A stretch of DNA of 64,000 nucleotides from Anaerolineae bacterium (GTDB lineage: Bacteria > Chloroflexota > Anaerolineae > Caldilineales > Caldilineaceae): positions 372,001 to 436,000 of the forward strand of contig JAUIHI010000001.1 in NCBI GenBank assembly GCA_030432295.1, given 5' to 3'. The notes beneath the pieces are model-generated. The model saw only the letters and a program-made list of their open reading frames with translations, did not search any database and was not told where the DNA came from. This document shows, in pieces, positions 42,703 to 51,249 of the stretch (the first letter of the stretch is position 1; each line of letters opens with the position of its first letter). Made by a program: the position numbers and the translations under genes.

Positions 42703-42770
42703 TACCACGAAGGCACAAAGACACGAAGAAAAATATCCTCTTTGTGTCTTCGTGTCTTTGTGGTTTTCTT
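42703..42770. repeat. AACCACAAAGACACGAAG inverted repeat
   Basis: Left arm ACCACGAAGGCACAAAGAC, right arm ending GTGTCTTTGTGGTT; third full copy of the family, just after the secreted nuclease stop and before the phosphoribosyltransferase. Confidence 0.75.
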
Positions 42771-42771
42771 C

Positions 42772-45414
42772 CTACTTTCCATTAGTCAGAGCCAGGAATC
42801 CGCCCGCCATTGCGGCCTGTACGCCCCAATCTGCCACCCGCTGGGAAACCTGGGGACGGAAGTATAATCCGCTTCCCGCGGGCACGTCAAAGAGGGCGTC
42901 GCTCTTCTCGACTGTCGTTCCTTCCGGTGGAAGGTAGTCCAGCTTGTAGCGTCCCGGCACAATCCCCCACAGACGGAACTTGCCCAGCGCGTCGCTGACT
43001 GTTTGGGCCACCAGCGCGCCCGCTTCGTCCACCAGTTCCACACCCACCCCGGCCAAAAGCACATCCCCGCCAACCCAGCCCGCGCCCTCGGGCCGCAGGG
43101 TCAGAACCACCGGGTCGTGGTCCGCGGCGTGATAGATTGTTGTGGTGTCCATCTCTGCGTAGAATGGAAAATCCGCGTCGATGTGCAGCGGGTCGATGCC
43201 CGCAAAGGCCGTCTGCATCCCCCGGCTGTAGAGGATGTGGTCCAGGGCCTGGCTGCCCCCGTTAAAAATAAAAGTGTAGCGGTCCGCGGGGGAAAGGATG
43301 TCAAAGCTGTGCAGCAGACTGGGCGATGTTTGCTCCTGCAAAATCTCCACAGGTGGACTTTCGTAATAGTCGTTGAGATCGCCCAGGACGACGATGTGGG
43401 CCTCCGGGTCCGCATCCAGCCGGGCCTGCACCAGGCCGGCCACGTGCTCGGCCTGATAGGTGCGCCGGATGATATTGACACTCTCGTCGCCCCCTTTGCT
43501 CTTCCAGTGATTGACGATAACCGTCAGCGGGTAGGGGTCACCCCACGGCCCGGACACTTCCAAATCCACCACCAGCGGCGGGCGGTTGAAGAAGGCAAAC
43601 TGACGGGGCGGGCAGGTTCCGGGGATAAAGCGCAGGCCAAAGGTGAACCGGGAGCAGCCCTGCATGGATTCCGCGGCGACAACCGTCGCCCGATCCGTGC
43701 GCACAAGCAGACTGTTGGTGAGGGGGAATTCCCGGTCGCTGCTGTTTGGCCCTTCGATGGCAACCGCCGCGTAGGGCAGGTCGAACTCGTCGGTCAACAG
43801 GTGGGCCAGATTGGCCGCGTCCTCCGGCGTGCCCGTCTCTTGCAGACCGATAATTGTACAGCCGTCCAGCCCTTCGGCAATCGCAACGGCCCGTTTGTAG
43901 ATTTGCTGCGTGTAGTCGTCTTCATTCGGGTGCTGATCCCGCCCCTGGCCCAGACCGTAAACATTGAAAGTGCAGACGGTAAAGGCATCTTCCGGGGTGG
44001 GGGGCAGGCTGTCCACCACTGCGTTTTCAGATTCTGCCGTCACTTCCGCACCGGGCAGGAGCATTAGCTGATATTTGCCGAAGTTGTAATCCAGAATTGC
44101 CAGCACTGGCCCCTCTTCCGCGCTAACTGTCACCAGATCTCCCCAGGCGGCGTCGGGCAATTCCACGCCCAATGCCCCGCTCAGGAAGATCAGCCCGTCC
44201 ATATCCCCGGCCTGTGACTGGTAGACCCGGCCTGCGGGCAGATAGGCTTCCAGCCCTTCCACCACCAGCGCCATCTCCACATCTCCACTGTCGAAGCGTT
44301 TGGTTGGCCCCTGCACAGTGCCGGTCAGCGTGTCCAGCGAGACGAGCATTCCTTCCAGCGGCTCAAAAATATCCCCGGGGGATTGATTGCGTCGGGCCAG
44401 GGGCGCGGGGCTGGGCTGAAGTTCAGTGGGCCCACAGCCCTCTACCGCGGCAATGCTGCGGGCTTCGGTCAGCTCGGTCTTTTCGTAATACTCGCTGGCC
44501 GCGGCCTGGCGCACCAGCACACAATCGCCCACGGCCACCGCGGGCCGCCGGGCCATATAGACGTATACGCCGTCGCTGGTGGACGGGTTGTCATCGCCCA
44601 CCGGGTCTTGCAGATAGAAGCCGTAGGGATTGATGCCGGTGACAATTCCCAGCACATTCAAATCCTTGCCAGCCAGGGGTGTTTCCGGCCCGTCGCCCTG
44701 AATTTCGTAGATGGGCGTCAGTTCCACACCCCCACCCCAGCCCTCCCCCGTGCCAGGGGAGGGAGCAGACGCGTCGATGTCGGCCAGAGTGCGGGGGATC
44801 AGCCGATAGGAGCCGAAGGCGTGATCTACAATGGCGGTGATGCCGTCGATTGCCTGGCCGGGCTGGGCGTCGTAGGCCACCGCTTTGTCGTCCACCAGCA
44901 GGCCGCCGCTGTCGTCCTTCACCCGCCATTCGCCGTGGCTGTTAGGCCCGACGGTCACAGTCAGCCCGCTCAGGTGCACCAGCACGCCTTCCCACGCTTC
45001 GCTGGCAGCGTCTTTGGCGGTCAATTCTGCGGGCACAGGCAGGGGATTGTCCGAGGAAAGAATTTCGACGGAAGTTGGCTCGATCTGCGTCAGGTCGTAA
45101 TACTCGGCGACGACGCCCGTCACCTGCACCGCGTCGCCTTCCGACACTCGATGGCCTCTTTGGAAGACGGCAATCCCGCTCCACGGCCCGCCTGTTTCCT
45201 CCTGCACAAAGAAAAGACTGCCGTAGATGCCCGTGACGATTCCCTGCACAGTGACCGACTGGTCCACAAAGGCCGAGTCGTCGCCGCTGCTCAAAGTGCT
45301 CTGGATGTCGGCGATAGGGGTAATGGCTGTCTGGGCAGAGAGCGCAGTCGGAACCAGCAGCACCAGCGCGGCGAGGAGCAAAAATATAGGGAGAGAGAGA
45401 TTCAATCGGCGCAT
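42772..45414 (-). CDS. secreted endonuclease/exonuclease/phosphatase-family protein (ExeM/NucH-like)
   Basis: 880 aa. A signal peptide (MRRLNLSLPIFLLLAALVLL) precedes two or three YhcR/OB-fold nuclease-associated domains (residues about 35-200, 230-340, 350-440). The EEP catalytic domain covers about 470-790: VCTFNVYGLGQGRDQ, GLQETGTPEDAANL, VNHWKSKGGDE, VVLGDLNDYYES, LDHILYSRGM and ADHDPVVLTL. A C-terminal SdrD/Cna-B-like repeat (LGKFRLWGIVPGRYKLDY) follows. It probably degrades extracellular DNA. Residues about 216-230 (PSPGTGEGWGGG) are encoded by a CCCTCCCCCGTGCCAGGGGA repeat, also seen at 54475-54501. There is no membrane anchor at the C-terminus. Confidence 0.88.
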   Translation of the reverse strand: MRRLNLSLPIFLLLAALVLLVPTALSAQTAITPIADIQSTLSSGDDSAFVDQSVTVQGIVTGIYGSLFFVQEETGGPWSGIAVFQRGHRVSEGDAVQVTGVVAEYYDLTQIEPTSVEILSSDNPLPVPAELTAKDAASEAWEGVLVHLSGLTVTVGPNSHGEWRVKDDSGGLLVDDKAVAYDAQPGQAIDGITAIVDHAFGSYRLIPRTLADIDASAPSPGTGEGWGGGVELTPIYEIQGDGPETPLAGKDLNVLGIVTGINPYGFYLQDPVGDDNPSTSDGVYVYMARRPAVAVGDCVLVRQAAASEYYEKTELTEARSIAAVEGCGPTELQPSPAPLARRNQSPGDIFEPLEGMLVSLDTLTGTVQGPTKRFDSGDVEMALVVEGLEAYLPAGRVYQSQAGDMDGLIFLSGALGVELPDAAWGDLVTVSAEEGPVLAILDYNFGKYQLMLLPGAEVTAESENAVVDSLPPTPEDAFTVCTFNVYGLGQGRDQHPNEDDYTQQIYKRAVAIAEGLDGCTIIGLQETGTPEDAANLAHLLTDEFDLPYAAVAIEGPNSSDREFPLTNSLLVRTDRATVVAAESMQGCSRFTFGLRFIPGTCPPRQFAFFNRPPLVVDLEVSGPWGDPYPLTVIVNHWKSKGGDESVNIIRRTYQAEHVAGLVQARLDADPEAHIVVLGDLNDYYESPPVEILQEQTSPSLLHSFDILSPADRYTFIFNGGSQALDHILYSRGMQTAFAGIDPLHIDADFPFYAEMDTTTIYHAADHDPVVLTLRPEGAGWVGGDVLLAGVGVELVDEAGALVAQTVSDALGKFRLWGIVPGRYKLDYLPPEGTTVEKSDALFDVPAGSGLYFRPQVSQRVADWGVQAAMAGGFLALTNGK

Positions 45415-45442
45415 CAGCGTTTGTTTCCTGCAGAGCGAAAGA

Positions 45443-45545
45443 CTAGCGCCGGTTGAGTAAGAGTCGCATCAGAATGCGGGGTACTTTTTCCAGGCGTATC
45501 GAAACCAAGCGGGTTTGAACGAAATATCCGTCCGCCGACGCTAGT
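45443..45545. repeat. CGGTTGAGTA / GGCGTATCGAAACCAAGCGGG repeat element
   Basis: Bounded by ACTAGCG and CGCTAGT. Contains the words CGCCGGTTGAGTA and CGTATCGAAACCAAGCGGGT, which recur as larger inverted repeats at 56450-56592 and 58121-58342. Confidence 0.7.
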
Positions 45546-45590
45546 AAGATTTGCCGCTATTCTAGCACATCCATTCCCCATCCGCCCACT

Positions 45591-45620
45591 TTGCCAGCGC
45601 CCAACGGGGCGAAGTATAAT
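45591..45620 (+). promoter_or_regulatory. promoter of the P-loop protein gene
   Basis: TTGCCA (45591-45596), 18-bp spacer, TATAAT (45615-45620). The apparent start codon at 45619 lies within the -10 box and cannot be used. Confidence 0.6.
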
Positions 45621-45684
45621 GGCACGGGCAATGACCACAGACGACAGACTACGGACCGCTGACCGCAGAGGTATGGGAGTATCG

Positions 45685-46497
45685 ATGGATTCAATGAATA
45701 GAACGACGGCCCAGGTTGCTCCCGGCATTGCCTGGGAGCCTATTGCTGTGGACTGGCTCTCTCTGGCCGATCTGCCTCTGCTTATCCTCGTCGGTGTGAC
45801 CGGTGTGGGCAAGAGCACGACGCTGGCATTGCTGGAAGCGGCGGATCCGCCCGTGCGCCAGTTGCCGGATCGCCGCAGTCTGGCCGATCAGCTTATCGCA
45901 AAGGTGCAGATGGATGCAGGCGAGTCGGTGCGCGCCGTGACCGATCGGGCCGAGCGCTTTGACTACACACGCCGCTACCGGGAACAGAATCCCGGCGGGC
46001 TGGCCCAGGCCCTCTCTCAACTCTGGATCGATCCAGCCGTCTGGCCCCAGCCCCTCTGCTTCGACGGGTTGCGCGGCGTGGACGAAGTGAGCTACGCGGC
46101 CGAGCATCTGCCCCACGCCCGTTTCGCGGTGTTGGATGCGCCGGATGTAGTGCGGGTGGAACGGCTGCTGGGCCGAGGGGATCGCTTCGACCGGCTCTCG
46201 TCGGTGGCAGCCGCGGGCGATGGCAGCGCACTGCCCGGTCTGGACGTGCCCGGCGTGGACGCGCTTTTCACGCCGTCAGAACAGGCCCGGCTCTCGGCAC
46301 TGGTCACAGGGGGCAGCGTCAGCGCCGACGATCTGCGGGCCAAAGTCGCGATTGTCGTGGCCGAGCGCCGTAACTACGACCCGTCCGCGGCCATCGCGGC
46401 CCTGCAACGGCTTGTGTCCGCGCGAACTGTCGTCGTCGATACCACCCGGAACAGCCCAGAAGAAGCGGCCCGGCTGATTCTGGCACGGATGCAGTAG
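45685..46497 (+). CDS. P-loop NTPase/kinase-like protein, function unknown
   Basis: 270 aa. A Walker A motif (LVGVTGVGKSTTLALLEAAD) sits near residue 40, as in nucleotide or small-molecule kinases and adenylate-kinase-like folds. Later segments include FAVLDAPDVVRVERLLGRGDRFDR, which could contact the nucleotide or a phosphorylated substrate, and VVAERRNYDPSAAI. I do not recognise the family. ATG 45685 has GGGAG 5 nt upstream and follows a strong promoter. The leader holds a GACAGACTACGGACCGCTGA-type repeat. An enolase-superfamily gene follows 107 bp later, but a shared role is not evident. Confidence 0.7.
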   Translation: MDSMNRTTAQVAPGIAWEPIAVDWLSLADLPLLILVGVTGVGKSTTLALLEAADPPVRQLPDRRSLADQLIAKVQMDAGESVRAVTDRAERFDYTRRYREQNPGGLAQALSQLWIDPAVWPQPLCFDGLRGVDEVSYAAEHLPHARFAVLDAPDVVRVERLLGRGDRFDRLSSVAAAGDGSALPGLDVPGVDALFTPSEQARLSALVTGGSVSADDLRAKVAIVVAERRNYDPSAAIAALQRLVSARTVVVDTTRNSPEEAARLILARMQ

Positions 46498-46604
46498 AAG
46501 GCAAAAGGCAAAAAGAGAAGGCAAAAGTCGAATTCGATTCTCTTGTCCGCAACTGAATGATCCACCCAGTCACCCAATCAACTACTCAACCAATCAGCCA
46601 ACCT
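46498..46604. repeat. GGCAAAAGGCAAAAAG and CACCCAATCAACTACTCAACC repeats
   Basis: The gap before the enolase-superfamily gene is made of two families: AAGGCAAAAGGCAAAAAGAG (46498-46525) and CACCCAATCAACTACTCAAC (46568-46600). The last copy ends 5 nt before the ATG. Confidence 0.7.
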
Positions 46605-47699
46605 ATGCCCCTAACCATCACCCACATCCACATCCTTCCCTACCGCCTGCCCCTGCACGAGCCATTGGCCTGGGGCAAGGCCAGTGTACTCAACGACGCC
46701 CATCACGTGCTGGTGCGGGTCACACTCAGCGATGGCGCAGAGGGCTGGGCCGAAGCGCCCCCCCGCCCCACAATCTACGGCGAGACCGTCGAGAGCATCT
46801 GCGCGATTGTGGCCCAGGAACTGGCCCCCCGGCTGCTGGGGGAAGCGCTGGACGACGAGGCCTTGCCCAAACTCGCTGCGCGCATGGCCCAGATCGCCAA
46901 CAACCAGACCGCACGAGGGGCTGTGGACATCGCGCTCCACGACGCTCTGGCGGTGAGCCGTGGGATTTCTTTAGCCGAGCATCTGGGCGCGGTGCAACCA
47001 CATTTGCGGGTCAGTTATATTTTGGGCATCGGCGAGGAAGAGGCTGTGCTGGCAGAGGCCGCGCGTGTGGTCGGCCAGGGGGTGCGGGTGCTGAAGGTGA
47101 AGGTGGGCCGGGAATGGGACGCGGACGTGGCCCGGCTCCTGCGCCTGCGCGAAAGTCTCGGCCCAGATGTGGACCTCTACGCCGACGCCAACGAATGTTT
47201 TACGCCGGAAAACGGGCAGCGCCGTTTGGAGTCACTGGCCGAGATGGGGTTGCTCTATTGCGAAGAACCCCTGCCCGTGGAACTGGTGCGGGAGCGGGCC
47301 AGTCTGCGCGCTACCGACGCCCTACCCGTCATCGCCGACGACAGCACCTTCAGTCTGCGCGACCTGCGCCGGGAACTGGCCCTGGACACCTTCCACATTC
47401 TCAATATCAAAACCCCGCGCACAGGCTACACCGAATCCAGCGCGATGCTGACCCTGGCGCTGGCCGCGGGCAAAGGGGTGATGATCGGCTCCCAGGCCAG
47501 TACCGGGCTGGGAACTGTGCGGGCTGCGCTCTTTGCCGCCAAAGCCGGTATCGACCACCCATCCGAACTGAGCTTCTTTCTCAAGTTGCAGACCGACCTG
47601 CTGGACCGGCCACTCGTCCTCCACGACGGCTATCTGCATCTGTCCGAGATTGCCGACGCCCGCATCGACTCGGACAAATTGAGGGACGCGGCAGTTTGA
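46605..47699 (+). CDS. enolase-superfamily enzyme, MLE/dipeptide-epimerase subgroup
   Basis: 364 aa. Capping domain in residues 1-120, then a barrel with the KxK pair (VLKVKVG, catalytic Lys), metal ligands in LYADANECF (Asp), LYCEEPLP (Glu) and VIADDS (Asp), and the second catalytic Lys in LNIKTPRTG. This set is that of muconate-lactonizing-type enzymes, including Ala-Glu dipeptide epimerases and o-succinylbenzoate synthase. The order and spacing fit epimerases best, but the reaction cannot be fixed from sequence alone. ATG 46605 is chosen because the extended frame is repeat sequence. Confidence 0.87.
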   Translation: MPLTITHIHILPYRLPLHEPLAWGKASVLNDAHHVLVRVTLSDGAEGWAEAPPRPTIYGETVESICAIVAQELAPRLLGEALDDEALPKLAARMAQIANNQTARGAVDIALHDALAVSRGISLAEHLGAVQPHLRVSYILGIGEEEAVLAEAARVVGQGVRVLKVKVGREWDADVARLLRLRESLGPDVDLYADANECFTPENGQRRLESLAEMGLLYCEEPLPVELVRERASLRATDALPVIADDSTFSLRDLRRELALDTFHILNIKTPRTGYTESSAMLTLALAAGKGVMIGSQASTGLGTVRAALFAAKAGIDHPSELSFFLKLQTDLLDRPLVLHDGYLHLSEIADARIDSDKLRDAAV

Positions 47700-47711
47700 T
47701 AGCAGACGACG

Positions 47712-47757
47712 GACGGCAGACCGCGGACCGCCACACGCCGTCTGCGGTCTGCCGTCA
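47712..47757. repeat. ACGGCAGACCGCGGAC palindrome
   Basis: ACGGCAGACCGCGGAC pairs with GTCTGCGGTCTGCCGT. Relatives: 17800-17830, 17978-18002, 45634-45665, 56600-56635. Confidence 0.65.
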
Positions 47758-47789
47758 AACCTATTCCCAAGCCACACAAGGATCACCCG

Positions 47790-48836
47790 ATGACCGCCTT
47801 CCCCATCTCCGGCCCGCTCTCTCTGGGCGATCTGCTCGACCGGACCTTTCGCCTCTATCGGGCGCGCTTTGGCCTTTTTGTGCGTACAGCCGCCCTCTTT
47901 CTTGTGCCACTGCTCGTCGCCTCCGGGCTGCTGACTGGCGCATCCACCGCCGATTCCTGGGTGCTGCTGGCCGGAATGATGACCGGGGAAATGTCAGCCC
48001 AGCCGACGGGTAGTGGAGATGCTACCGGCTGGGTATTTCTGCTAAGTATCCTCTCGATTGTGGTCAACGGTCTCGTCGTGCTTGTGCTCACCCGCCAGAG
48101 CATCGACGCCTTGCACAGTGAAGACCAGCCTATGGGCCAGAGCATCGCCACAGGCTGGAAGCGGCTCTGGACTTATGTGCGTATGAGCATCTGGCAGTGG
48201 CTGGTCTATGTCGCCGTGACATTGGGTGTCCTGATAGTGCTGGGCATTCTCTTTTTTTTCGTTATCGCCGTGGCCGGTGTCGTCGGTCTCAATGCAGACC
48301 TGGACTCACTCTCGAACTTTGACAACCCTGCGGGTATTGTGGCCGCTATCGGCGCGGGCATCTTTCTGTTTTGTGGCTACATTTTGGCTGTGATCCTCGT
48401 TATGATCCCCACAATCTACTACGCGGCCCGCTGGATTGTGGCTGTGCCTGTACTGCTGGATGGGGAATGGCGGGCGCGGGAGGCCCTGCGCCGCAGTTGG
48501 GCGTTGACTCAGGGCCATGTCTGGCGGGCGGTGGGCTATTCGGTGCTGCTCTTGCTGCTCAATTTTCTGGTCGTCTCCCTGCCTGTTATGGTTGCCCAGA
48601 TGGCAACGACGGCTCTGTTTATGGCGGAGCAGATATTCCTGGCGGTGGCTCTCTCTACAGCAGTCAGCGCGCTCTTTTCTATCCTTTGGGTTCCCTTCAA
48701 TTCCAGCGCGCTGGTCCTACTCTACTACGATCTGCGGGTGCGCAAAGAGAGCTATGACCTGGACCTGCGCATCGAACAGATGGCCGCGGCGGTGGAGGAA
48801 GAGGGCGAAGAGACGGACACGGAATGGCACGGATAG
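47790..48836 (+). CDS. multi-pass membrane protein, glycerophosphodiesterase-membrane-domain-like
   Basis: 348 aa with six or seven hydrophobic segments. It begins FPISGPLSLGDLLDRTFRLY, the usual start of the family found in MoxR/DUF4129 operons, and carries RSWALTQGHVWRAVGY and a charged tail. The tail (EEEGEETDTEWHG) is encoded by a CACGGAATGGCACGGATAGG repeat, so the original C-terminus may have been extended. First gene of an operon with the DUF4129 and DUF4350 genes. Biochemical function unknown; in such operons these proteins accompany membrane-associated MoxR ATPases. Confidence 0.75.
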   Translation: MTAFPISGPLSLGDLLDRTFRLYRARFGLFVRTAALFLVPLLVASGLLTGASTADSWVLLAGMMTGEMSAQPTGSGDATGWVFLLSILSIVVNGLVVLVLTRQSIDALHSEDQPMGQSIATGWKRLWTYVRMSIWQWLVYVAVTLGVLIVLGILFFFVIAVAGVVGLNADLDSLSNFDNPAGIVAAIGAGIFLFCGYILAVILVMIPTIYYAARWIVAVPVLLDGEWRAREALRRSWALTQGHVWRAVGYSVLLLLLNFLVVSLPVMVAQMATTALFMAEQIFLAVALSTAVSALFSILWVPFNSSALVLLYYDLRVRKESYDLDLRIEQMAAAVEEEGEETDTEWHG

Positions 48837-48860
48837 GACGGATTGACACGGATTTTTGAA

Positions 48861-49823
48861 ATGGAAAGCGGATTGCGCCGAGTCAACAGAATCAGATCAA
48901 TCTTAAAATATATTCTGGCCGCGCTGTTTATCGCTGGGGTCTCTTTTGTCGCGGCCCAGGCCCAGGGGAATGGAATCTCTCTGGCCGACTACCGGGCGGG
49001 GCTTGCCCAGGCATTGATCGATCTGAACAGCGGTGGCGATCCCGGCCTGGCCCTTTCTCCCATCCCGCCGGTTGTTCTGCCCTCGGGCGAAAGCGTGCAG
49101 CCTGCGCCCCTCTTTCCCGCCGAGATCGAGCCGGGCGCGGCCAGCGCCCGGCTCGTCATCGCCATTGAACAGCTTGACCTGAGCGCCAACGACGACAGCG
49201 CGGCCCGTCTTGCCCAGTTGGATCGGGTGGCCGAGCGGCTGGACCTGTTGCAGCCCAGCCTGTGGGAAGGTTTTCTGCGCTGGCTGCGGGGGTGGATCGA
49301 CCGGCTGCTGCCCGACGTCAGCCCTGTGGCCGGCGCCGGGATAGGCCGGGGCGTGACAACACTCGTCGGCTGGCTGGTAATCGGTGGGGGCGGACTGCTG
49401 CTCGTTCTTCTCCTGGGCTATTGGCTGCGCCATCTGCTGGGTGGGCTGTTGAGGGGGCAGTACAGCAGCGAGGCAAGCGTCGGAGAGGACGGTCTGCCTG
49501 CCACCGCGGCCCAGGCCCGTCAGCAGGCCAGCCAGATGGCCGAGAGCGGCAACTACCGGGAGGCCGTGCGCCGTCTCTATCTGGCCGCGCTTCTGCGCCT
49601 GCGCGAAAGGGAGATCATCCGCTTTGACAGCAGCCTGACCAACCAGGAGGTCCTGGCCCGGATGCAGTCCAACGCACCAGCCCGCGCCCATCTGGAGCCA
49701 GTGGTGGATACCTTCGACCGGGTCTGGTATGGGGAGCAGGAGCCAGACGCCCAGACTTTTGAACGCTACAGCCGAGAGATCGACGCGCTCTTGCAGGAGC
49801 GGGCGGGGGTGAGCCGTGGCTAA
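48861..49823 (+). CDS. DUF4129-domain membrane protein
   Basis: 320 aa. A hydrophobic N-terminal segment (ILKYILAALFIAGVSFVAAQ), a central transmembrane helix (VTTLVGWLVIGGGGLLLVLL), and the C-terminal DUF4129 signature (NYREAVRRLYLAALLRLRER ... LTNQEVLARM ... VVDTFDRVWYGEQEPD). DUF4129 proteins often accompany transglutaminase or MoxR systems at the cell envelope. ATG 48861 is used since the frame from 48843 begins in a repeat. The stop lies in GCCGTGGCTAAG, a sequence that reappears at the start of the next gene. Confidence 0.82.
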   Translation: MESGLRRVNRIRSILKYILAALFIAGVSFVAAQAQGNGISLADYRAGLAQALIDLNSGGDPGLALSPIPPVVLPSGESVQPAPLFPAEIEPGAASARLVIAIEQLDLSANDDSAARLAQLDRVAERLDLLQPSLWEGFLRWLRGWIDRLLPDVSPVAGAGIGRGVTTLVGWLVIGGGGLLLVLLLGYWLRHLLGGLLRGQYSSEASVGEDGLPATAAQARQQASQMAESGNYREAVRRLYLAALLRLREREIIRFDSSLTNQEVLARMQSNAPARAHLEPVVDTFDRVWYGEQEPDAQTFERYSREIDALLQERAGVSRG

Positions 49824-49957
49824 GGGACTTGTATACACGGATAACAAAGAACACCGATCAGTTGAAAATCCGTGTTCATTTTTATCCGTGTATACAGAAT
49901 TTTTATCTGCCGTGGCTATAGGCATTGGAAGTTATGCAGGGGTGGGCCGTGGCTAAG
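49806..49957. repeat. palindromic repeat insertion flanked by a 19-20-bp direct repeat
   Basis: GGGGTGAGCCGTGGCTAAG (from 49807) and GGGGTGGGCCGTGGCTAAG (from 49939) flank about 110 bp that holds the palindrome GTATACACGGATAA / TTATCCGTGTATAC (49838-49900) and a further GCCGTGGCTA at 49909. Removing it would restore overlapping stop and start codons of the two flanking genes. Confidence 0.75.
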
Positions 49958-51109
49958 ATCGGTCGCCCGCTGGGGCTTTCTCTCCTCTTCCTTCTGCTGC
50001 TGGTCGTTGGCCTGCTGGTCCAGCCGCCCGCTGCCTATCCGGTCTATGACCCGGACAGCAACGGGCCGGACGGTCTGCTCCTCCTGACTGAGTGGCTGGG
50101 CGAGATGGGGTATGCGGTGGACACGACGGGAACGGGGAACTTTGCTTTCGAGCAGGCCGATCTGCTCTTTGTCTATCCCGGCGCGGGACGCTTTAGCCGG
50201 GCTGAGGGCGAGAGGCTGGTGGATTGGGTGGAAGAGGGTGGCACGCTTGTGCTGGTGGATACCCATGACGCCGAACTGCTGGATATCTTCGATTTCTCTA
50301 TGACCGGGGGCCGCAGCACCCCGCGCTTGACCCAACTTCAACCCCTCTTGCCCGAAGCATCCGCGGCCATCACCGGCACAAACTTTGCCCGCCGCCTGCG
50401 CCTGCCCGACGATTCCCGCTTTGTGGCTCTCTTGGCCGAAGACGCGGCCCAGGCCCGAACAGCCGCGGCGGTGCGGGGCCAGGGGTTGGGCTGGGTCTGG
50501 CTGCTCTCGGAAGACTTCACTCTGACCAACCAGCGGCTGACCGAAAGCCGATCCAGCGCGCAGATTGTCCCGGCCCTGCTGCGGGATGTGCCAGATGGCG
50601 GCCAGATTCGTTTTGACACCTATCACCTGCGGGAATCCACTGCTGCCGAGCCGGGGCAAATCGGCTCGCTGCAGGAGTGGGCCTACACCACCCCCACCGG
50701 CTGGGCGGCCCTCTTTCTCTTTGGCCTGGGCGCGCTCTTTCTGCTCCTTCAGGGGCGTCGTTTGGGGCCGCCTATCCAGACGGTGACCCAGGGCCGTCGG
50801 CGGGAGGCCGCGGAATTTGTGGTGGCGATGGCCGGGTTGCAGCGGCGGGCACGGGTGCGGGAGAGTGTGGCCCGTCACCACATCCAGCGTCTGAAGGAGC
50901 GGCTGGGCCGTCCCTGGCAGATTCCCGCGGATTTGCCCGACAGCCTCTTCCTGGCCCGCCTGGCCGAGGCCAACCCGGAAATGAACGACGATCGCATGGC
51001 CTCTCTCCGCGGCCTTCTGGCCGAACTCTCCGCCGCGCCCGACGAAGCTCGGCTGGTGGCTTTGGTCCAAAAGGCGGTGGAGGTGGCAGGTGAAAAGCGG
51101 CAGGTGTGA
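49949..51109 (+). CDS. DUF4350-domain membrane protein
   Basis: 386 aa from GTG 49949 (ATG 49934 is the alternative). An N-terminal helix (RPLGLSLLFLLLLVVGLLVQ) precedes the DUF4350 globular domain (SNGPDGLLLLTEWLGEMGY, FVYPGAGRFSRAEGERLVDWV, GGTLVLVD) and a second helix near residue 255 (AALFLFGLGALFLLLQGRRLG). A conserved C-terminal helical tail follows. In other genomes DUF4350 genes lie between DUF4129 and MoxR/DUF58 genes; here neither MoxR nor DUF58 follows. Probably a membrane-bound component of an envelope-associated ATPase system. Confidence 0.82.
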   Translation: MAKIGRPLGLSLLFLLLLVVGLLVQPPAAYPVYDPDSNGPDGLLLLTEWLGEMGYAVDTTGTGNFAFEQADLLFVYPGAGRFSRAEGERLVDWVEEGGTLVLVDTHDAELLDIFDFSMTGGRSTPRLTQLQPLLPEASAAITGTNFARRLRLPDDSRFVALLAEDAAQARTAAAVRGQGLGWVWLLSEDFTLTNQRLTESRSSAQIVPALLRDVPDGGQIRFDTYHLRESTAAEPGQIGSLQEWAYTTPTGWAALFLFGLGALFLLLQGRRLGPPIQTVTQGRRREAAEFVVAMAGLQRRARVRESVARHHIQRLKERLGRPWQIPADLPDSLFLARLAEANPEMNDDRMASLRGLLAELSAAPDEARLVALVQKAVEVAGEKRQV

Positions 51110-51116
51110 ATCCGAC

Positions 51117-51150
51117 TCCCCAGTCTCCAGTTCCCAACCCCCAATCCCTA
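51117..51150. repeat. CCCAATCCC-type repeat
   Basis: CCCAGTCTCCAGTTCCCAAC and following CCCCAATCCC words, reverse complement of the GGGATTGGGGATTGG family; another copy lies at 52236-52277. Confidence 0.6.
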
Positions 51151-51249
51151 ATTTTGACTTGACATAATAATTCCCCCCTTGACATCCCGGCCCCCAGGCG
51201 TTAACCTGTCTGGGCAGTTTGTGACGGCACAAGTGGGGAGCTTATTCGC

